NCBI GenBank assembly: GCA_021807585.1
Contig: JAKBCQ010000057.1
Location: forward strand, 1 to 8,928
Direction: 5' to 3'
Length of the DNA: 8,928 nt
Source of the DNA: Planctomycetota bacterium
Lineage (GTDB): Bacteria; Planctomycetota; Planctomycetia; Isosphaerales; Isosphaeraceae
Below are positions 6,998 to 8,928 of the stretch, piece after piece. The position numbers were made by a program, and so were the translations under genes. Under the pieces are notes generated by a model. The model made no database searches. It was not told the origin of the DNA and worked only from the letters and a program-made list of their open reading frames with translations. Position 1 is the stretch's first letter, and every line of letters starts with the position of its first letter.

Positions 6998-7996
6998 TTA
7001 AGTGGAATTCGCACGAGGCCTCAATTTTAGCATCAACGCGATGAGTAATAATACGAAGCCAAAAATGAGAGCGAATGAACCGAATGAAAACGATCGACCG
7101 GCCGAGTCGATCGCTCGAATAGGATGAACGCCGTGAGGAATTTTGACCGTGGTTTCCAATTTGGGAAATGATCTTTTTCCGCTGATTTCGTCGATCAGAG
7201 TCGCGTTCTTCGAAATTTCGGGCCTGAATATCGATTCAGGATAATCCACATCGTATTTCACCGAATCCACTGAAATCTTATAACGCTGAGTATTCGTTAT
7301 ATTAGAATTGAGATTGGTTTTTTGACTAAACTCGGATTCTGTAACAAGATTCCTTTTATCATAAGTTTCGACTTTGATTGCGCGCCATGAGGCGATCGGA
7401 GATGATTGAATCTTGAAGCGCGGGTTTCTGAAATAGTCGACGCGCAAAGGAATCGATGATTTCTCATCAAGCCAATATTCAAAATCTAAAAATTCTCCAG
7501 ACGTTCGGATCTTTGTGAACAGAAATCGATTACAATTCCTCCCCATCACGATGCCGTCTCCGACCGGCTCCGCATTTAAGATCGATTTAGAAAGAGGATC
7601 GAGTCCGACGTAAAAGAATTTTAACGGCTCTGGGCGATGATTGAGGCCGTTCGATTCCATCGAAAAAGATCTTCGAATGATGATTTGTTCCCGACCAGTA
7701 ATCGTAACCTTCCCTTGAACATGATCCGTGCGAGAATAACTCCAGCATTTATTACCATCACAATAATCGATATTGTTGACCACTCGGTCGTCACTTTTCG
7801 GAAAAATCCGGATTTCGAACCGTCTTTGTCCAATCGCGGTCTCGGTATAACGCGATTCAGAGTGATACGACGAAAACGAACGATCGTCCATTCTAACGTC
7901 GCTTGAATAATCCTCGTGAGAAACGATTTCGATCGAGTTCCAAGATTTGTTTTGCAAATCGAGACGCGTTGAAATCAACGATCGATCGATCTTCAT
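6998..7996 (-). CDS. LolA-like beta-fold protein with C-terminal membrane anchor, function unknown
   Basis: 332-residue protein without a recognised name. The body resembles the LolA/outer-membrane lipoprotein-sorting superfamily as it occurs in planctomycetes: DYCDGNKCWSY (78-88, a 'DG.K.W' strand turn), GRNCNRF (152-158), FEYWLDEKSSIPLRV (172-186, the 'WLD....PLR' signature) and VDYPESIFRPEISKNATLID (250-269), which matches the usual final strand and 'P.gA.v.D' end. This assignment is by motif shape only. A single hydrophobic helix at about 305-323 is followed by KLRPRANST. There is no N-terminal signal peptide, and a longer start is ruled out because an in-frame TGA lies at 8000-8002. AGGAGGT 8 nt before ATG 7996 fixes the start. 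Cysteines are C79, C84 and C155. It is the first gene of the probable operon with the glycosyltransferase. It could be a tail-anchored membrane protein; alternatively, export may rely on the C-terminal helix. Confidence 0.8.
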   Translation of the reverse strand: MKIDRSLISTRLDLQNKSWNSIEIVSHEDYSSDVRMDDRSFSSYHSESRYTETAIGQRRFEIRIFPKSDDRVVNNIDYCDGNKCWSYSRTDHVQGKVTITGREQIIIRRSFSMESNGLNHRPEPLKFFYVGLDPLSKSILNAEPVGDGIVMGRNCNRFLFTKIRTSGEFLDFEYWLDEKSSIPLRVDYFRNPRFKIQSSPIASWRAIKVETYDKRNLVTESEFSQKTNLNSNITNTQRYKISVDSVKYDVDYPESIFRPEISKNATLIDEISGKRSFPKLETTVKIPHGVHPIRAIDSAGRSFSFGSFALIFGFVLLLIALMLKLRPRANST

Positions 7997-8253
7997 AGTT
8001 CATGACCTCCTACGTGTTTTGAGATTTTCAGACGATGCGCCGCGATTCAAAATCGATCGGCTTGAAAACTCATAAATAATTCGATATAAATCAATGATGA
8101 GCATATAATAGCCGAGAGGATTGCTCGATCATTCTTTCGGCTTCTCCGGTGGGCCGATCCTCCTCATATCCGTGATCGGGATGTAAGAAACAATCGAGCC
8201 GGAAGAACAATAACCCAATCGACCCTTTCAAAGTGCTCGTCGGCTAGAATCGA
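7997..8253. other. Intergenic region upstream of the LolA-like gene
   Basis: 257 bp between two minus-strand genes. The part nearest the LolA-like gene (about 8060-8112) is AT-rich and the likely promoter area, but no hexamer pair with good spacing stands out. Two weak inverted repeats occur farther up: TCGGC/GCCGA (8137-8141 with 8153-8157) and CCGATC/GATCGG (8154-8159 with 8174-8179). They overlap, so they could only form alternatively, and neither is followed by a T-run. No convincing short gene was found. Confidence 0.35.
8005..8011 (-). promoter_or_regulatory. Strong Shine-Dalgarno of the LolA-like gene
   Basis: AGGAGGT on the minus strand, 8 nt before the ATG at 7996. A second, out-of-frame ATG at 8003 lies only 1 nt after it and would encode 35 codons. 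The spacing decides for 7996. Confidence 0.75.
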
Positions 8254-8628
8254 TCAAGGAGAAGTGCACGTCGGTACGGAGGTTTGACATGCTCCGACAA
8301 CTTTCCCTGATAAACACATGACATACGTACCACAGTCGATATTATCCTGAGTACAACTATCCGATTTAAAGCTGGTTGAAATGCATGTTCCCCATATAAA
8401 ATTCTGAGCGGGACTTCCATTTTGACAACCCGCTCCCGTCGGAGAGGAACCGCCGGGTGAGCAATTATAACATCCCGCCGCTCCTGCTCCGCTGCATGTT
8501 GAGAAGTTGGAATAGGATTGTGCGTCGACAAGTGTCGGTACACTCATGAACGCGCCGGCGAAGATCAGGGTGAAAAGAAAGGCGATCGAGATCGCGTGTG
8601 CCGCCATGATTTGTATCCGATAAATCAT
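8254..8628 (-). CDS. Small secreted cysteine-rich protein, function unknown
   Basis: 124-residue protein that I do not recognise. Residues 1-36 form a signal peptide: a short polar start, a hydrophobic core at about 13-28 (AISIAFLFTLIFAGAF) and a likely cleavage after VDA36, giving a mature chain of about 88 residues starting at Gln37. The mature part has ten cysteines (45, 53, 56, 68, 82, 92, 99, 105, 114, 121), an even number that fits five disulfides, and many Gly, Ser and Thr. The signal peptide itself has none. It is acidic to neutral and has no enzyme motif. The frame is open farther upstream to 8784, but ATG 8628 has GGGAGGT 5 nt before it and opens directly into the signal peptide. 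It follows the H-x9-DG prepilin-like gene by 101 bp and may share its transcript. It could be a structural envelope component, an adhesin, an inhibitor or a toxin-like peptide; nothing decides. Confidence 0.78.
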   Translation of the reverse strand: MIYRIQIMAAHAISIAFLFTLIFAGAFMSVPTLVDAQSYSNFSTCSGAGAAGCYNCSPGGSSPTGAGCQNGSPAQNFIWGTCISTSFKSDSCTQDNIDCGTYVMCLSGKVVGACQTSVPTCTSP

Positions 8629-8633
8629 TGTGT

Positions 8634-8640
8634 ACCTCCC
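8634..8640 (-). promoter_or_regulatory. Shine-Dalgarno of the cysteine-rich secreted protein gene
   Basis: GGGAGGT on the minus strand, 5 nt before ATG 8628. It identifies this ATG as the start over the longer open frame. Confidence 0.7.
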
Positions 8641-8686
8641 GTAAGTTGATCTAATCAATCCGAGTTCTTGCGATATCTTTGCTGTT

Positions 8687-8706
8687 GATTCAAATCGCTT
8701 TGAATC
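8687..8706 (-). repeat. Intercistronic hairpin with a GCGA (GNRA) tetraloop
   Basis: Perfect 8-base inverted repeat GATTCAAA / TTTGAATC separated by 4 bases. In the minus-strand transcript the loop is GCGA, a GNRA-type tetraloop. It starts 23 nt after the prepilin-like stop codon and ends 58 nt before the ATG of the cysteine-rich gene. There is no U-run after it and the stem has only two GC pairs, so it is not a typical intrinsic terminator. It may be an mRNA stabilising or processing element, or a weak attenuator. Confidence 0.5.
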
Positions 8707-8729
8707 GATTGGAGATCGTATCATCCAGG

Positions 8730-8928
8730 TCATTGAACGTCGTCGACAACCTCTCCTCCATTTCTCGTCCCGATTGCTCGCCAAAACGCTTGTGTTGTCG
8801 TCGAACTAAATGTCCGAACTGATCCATCGGCCATCGCCGCATTGACGCCCGACGGGTGATAAGATCTAGCCGCGAAGATTCCCTCTCCACCACCCGTCTT
8901 CATACCACAATCTGAGGCAGATCTCATT
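8730..8928 (-). CDS. DUF1559 / H-x9-DG prepilin-like protein, C-terminal end only
   Basis: The last 65 or so residues of a gene whose 5' part is beyond the window. The segment YHPSGVNAAMADGSVRTF contains His, exactly nine residues, then Asp-Gly, which is the H-x9-DG motif of the prepilin-type processing-associated family. It is followed by TTQAFWRAIGTRNGGEVV, the usual 'WrALgTr.gGEv' ending of planctomycete DUF1559 proteins. These proteins normally begin with a type IV prepilin cleavage site and one membrane helix and are thought to be exported pseudopilin-like surface proteins; that part cannot be seen here. The protein ends with VDDVQ and TGA at 8730-8732. The family occurs in tens to hundreds of copies per planctomycete genome, so individual roles are unknown. 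Confidence 0.9.
   Translation of the reverse strand, partial: MRSASDCGMKTGGGEGIFAARSYHPSGVNAAMADGSVRTFSSTTTQAFWRAIGTRNGGEVVDDVQ

Noticed and set aside
7980..7991. GATC tandem repeat as a microsatellite or protein-binding array
   Set aside because: Only three units, and it encodes the natural start of the LolA-like protein (Lys-Ile-Asp-Arg-Ser). It is mentioned only as part of the CGATCG bias.
7899..8003. Alternative ATG at 8003 with a 35-codon frame overlapping the LolA-like start
   Set aside because: It is only 1 nt from the Shine-Dalgarno, too close for initiation, and the short product has no features.
8629..8784. Upstream extension of the cysteine-rich protein
   Set aside because: The added 52 residues are charged and overlap the prepilin-like gene. 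The signal peptide and the GGGAGGT both point to ATG 8628.
8690..8893. Minus-strand frame of 67 codons overlapping the prepilin-like tail
   Set aside because: A frame-shifted shadow of the H-x9-DG coding sequence.

Overview
The window looks like chromosomal DNA of a planctomycete. The clearest marker is the partial gene at the right edge, which carries the H-x9-DG prepilin-associated (DUF1559) C-terminus that is hugely expanded in Planctomycetota. The long UbiD-type decarboxylase and the GT39-like membrane glycosyltransferase fit the same phylum. The genus cannot be told from the sequence alone. No tRNA, rRNA, CRISPR array, transposase or integrase was seen.

Left block, 1-5035, GC-rich (about 63% in a hand count of 1201-1260). 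This is a late-step menaquinone cluster. Four genes run on the minus strand in the order ubiE/menG-type methyltransferase (2120-2866), ubiX-type flavin prenyltransferase (1428-2090), a short-chain dehydrogenase/reductase (477-1394) and a ubiA-type prenyltransferase (1-472, cut by the window edge). Gaps are 29, 33 and 4 bp, so they read as one operon. A 619-residue UbiD-family decarboxylase (3176-5035) is transcribed divergently from a 309-bp spacer. Together they would prenylate a naphthoate, decarboxylate it with prenylated FMN supplied by UbiX, and C-methylate the ring. No mqnA-D or men genes for the early steps are in the window, so the futalosine route is inferred from the type of late genes. 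The SDR is the member with no known step.

Right block, 5087-8928, visibly richer in A+T (about 22% GC at 6241-6300 and 42% at 7201-7260). All genes are on the minus strand. Reading 5' to 3' they are: the C-terminal end of an H-x9-DG prepilin-like protein (8730-8928), a small secreted protein with ten cysteines (8254-8628), a LolA-like protein with a C-terminal membrane anchor and no signal peptide (6998-7996), and a 615-residue polytopic GT39-like glycosyltransferase (5087-6934). The last two are 63 bp apart, each has a good Shine-Dalgarno sequence, and they probably form an operon of envelope function. UbiD and the glycosyltransferase converge with only 51 bp between them.

Points worth a second look are the uncharacterised cysteine-rich secreted protein, the unusual topology of the LolA-like protein, the embedded SDR, a possible change at the UbiD metal site, the heavy use of the palindrome CGATCG (about 34 copies by hand count) and its complete absence from the glycosyltransferase gene. 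I did not find a clear new defence or mobile system.
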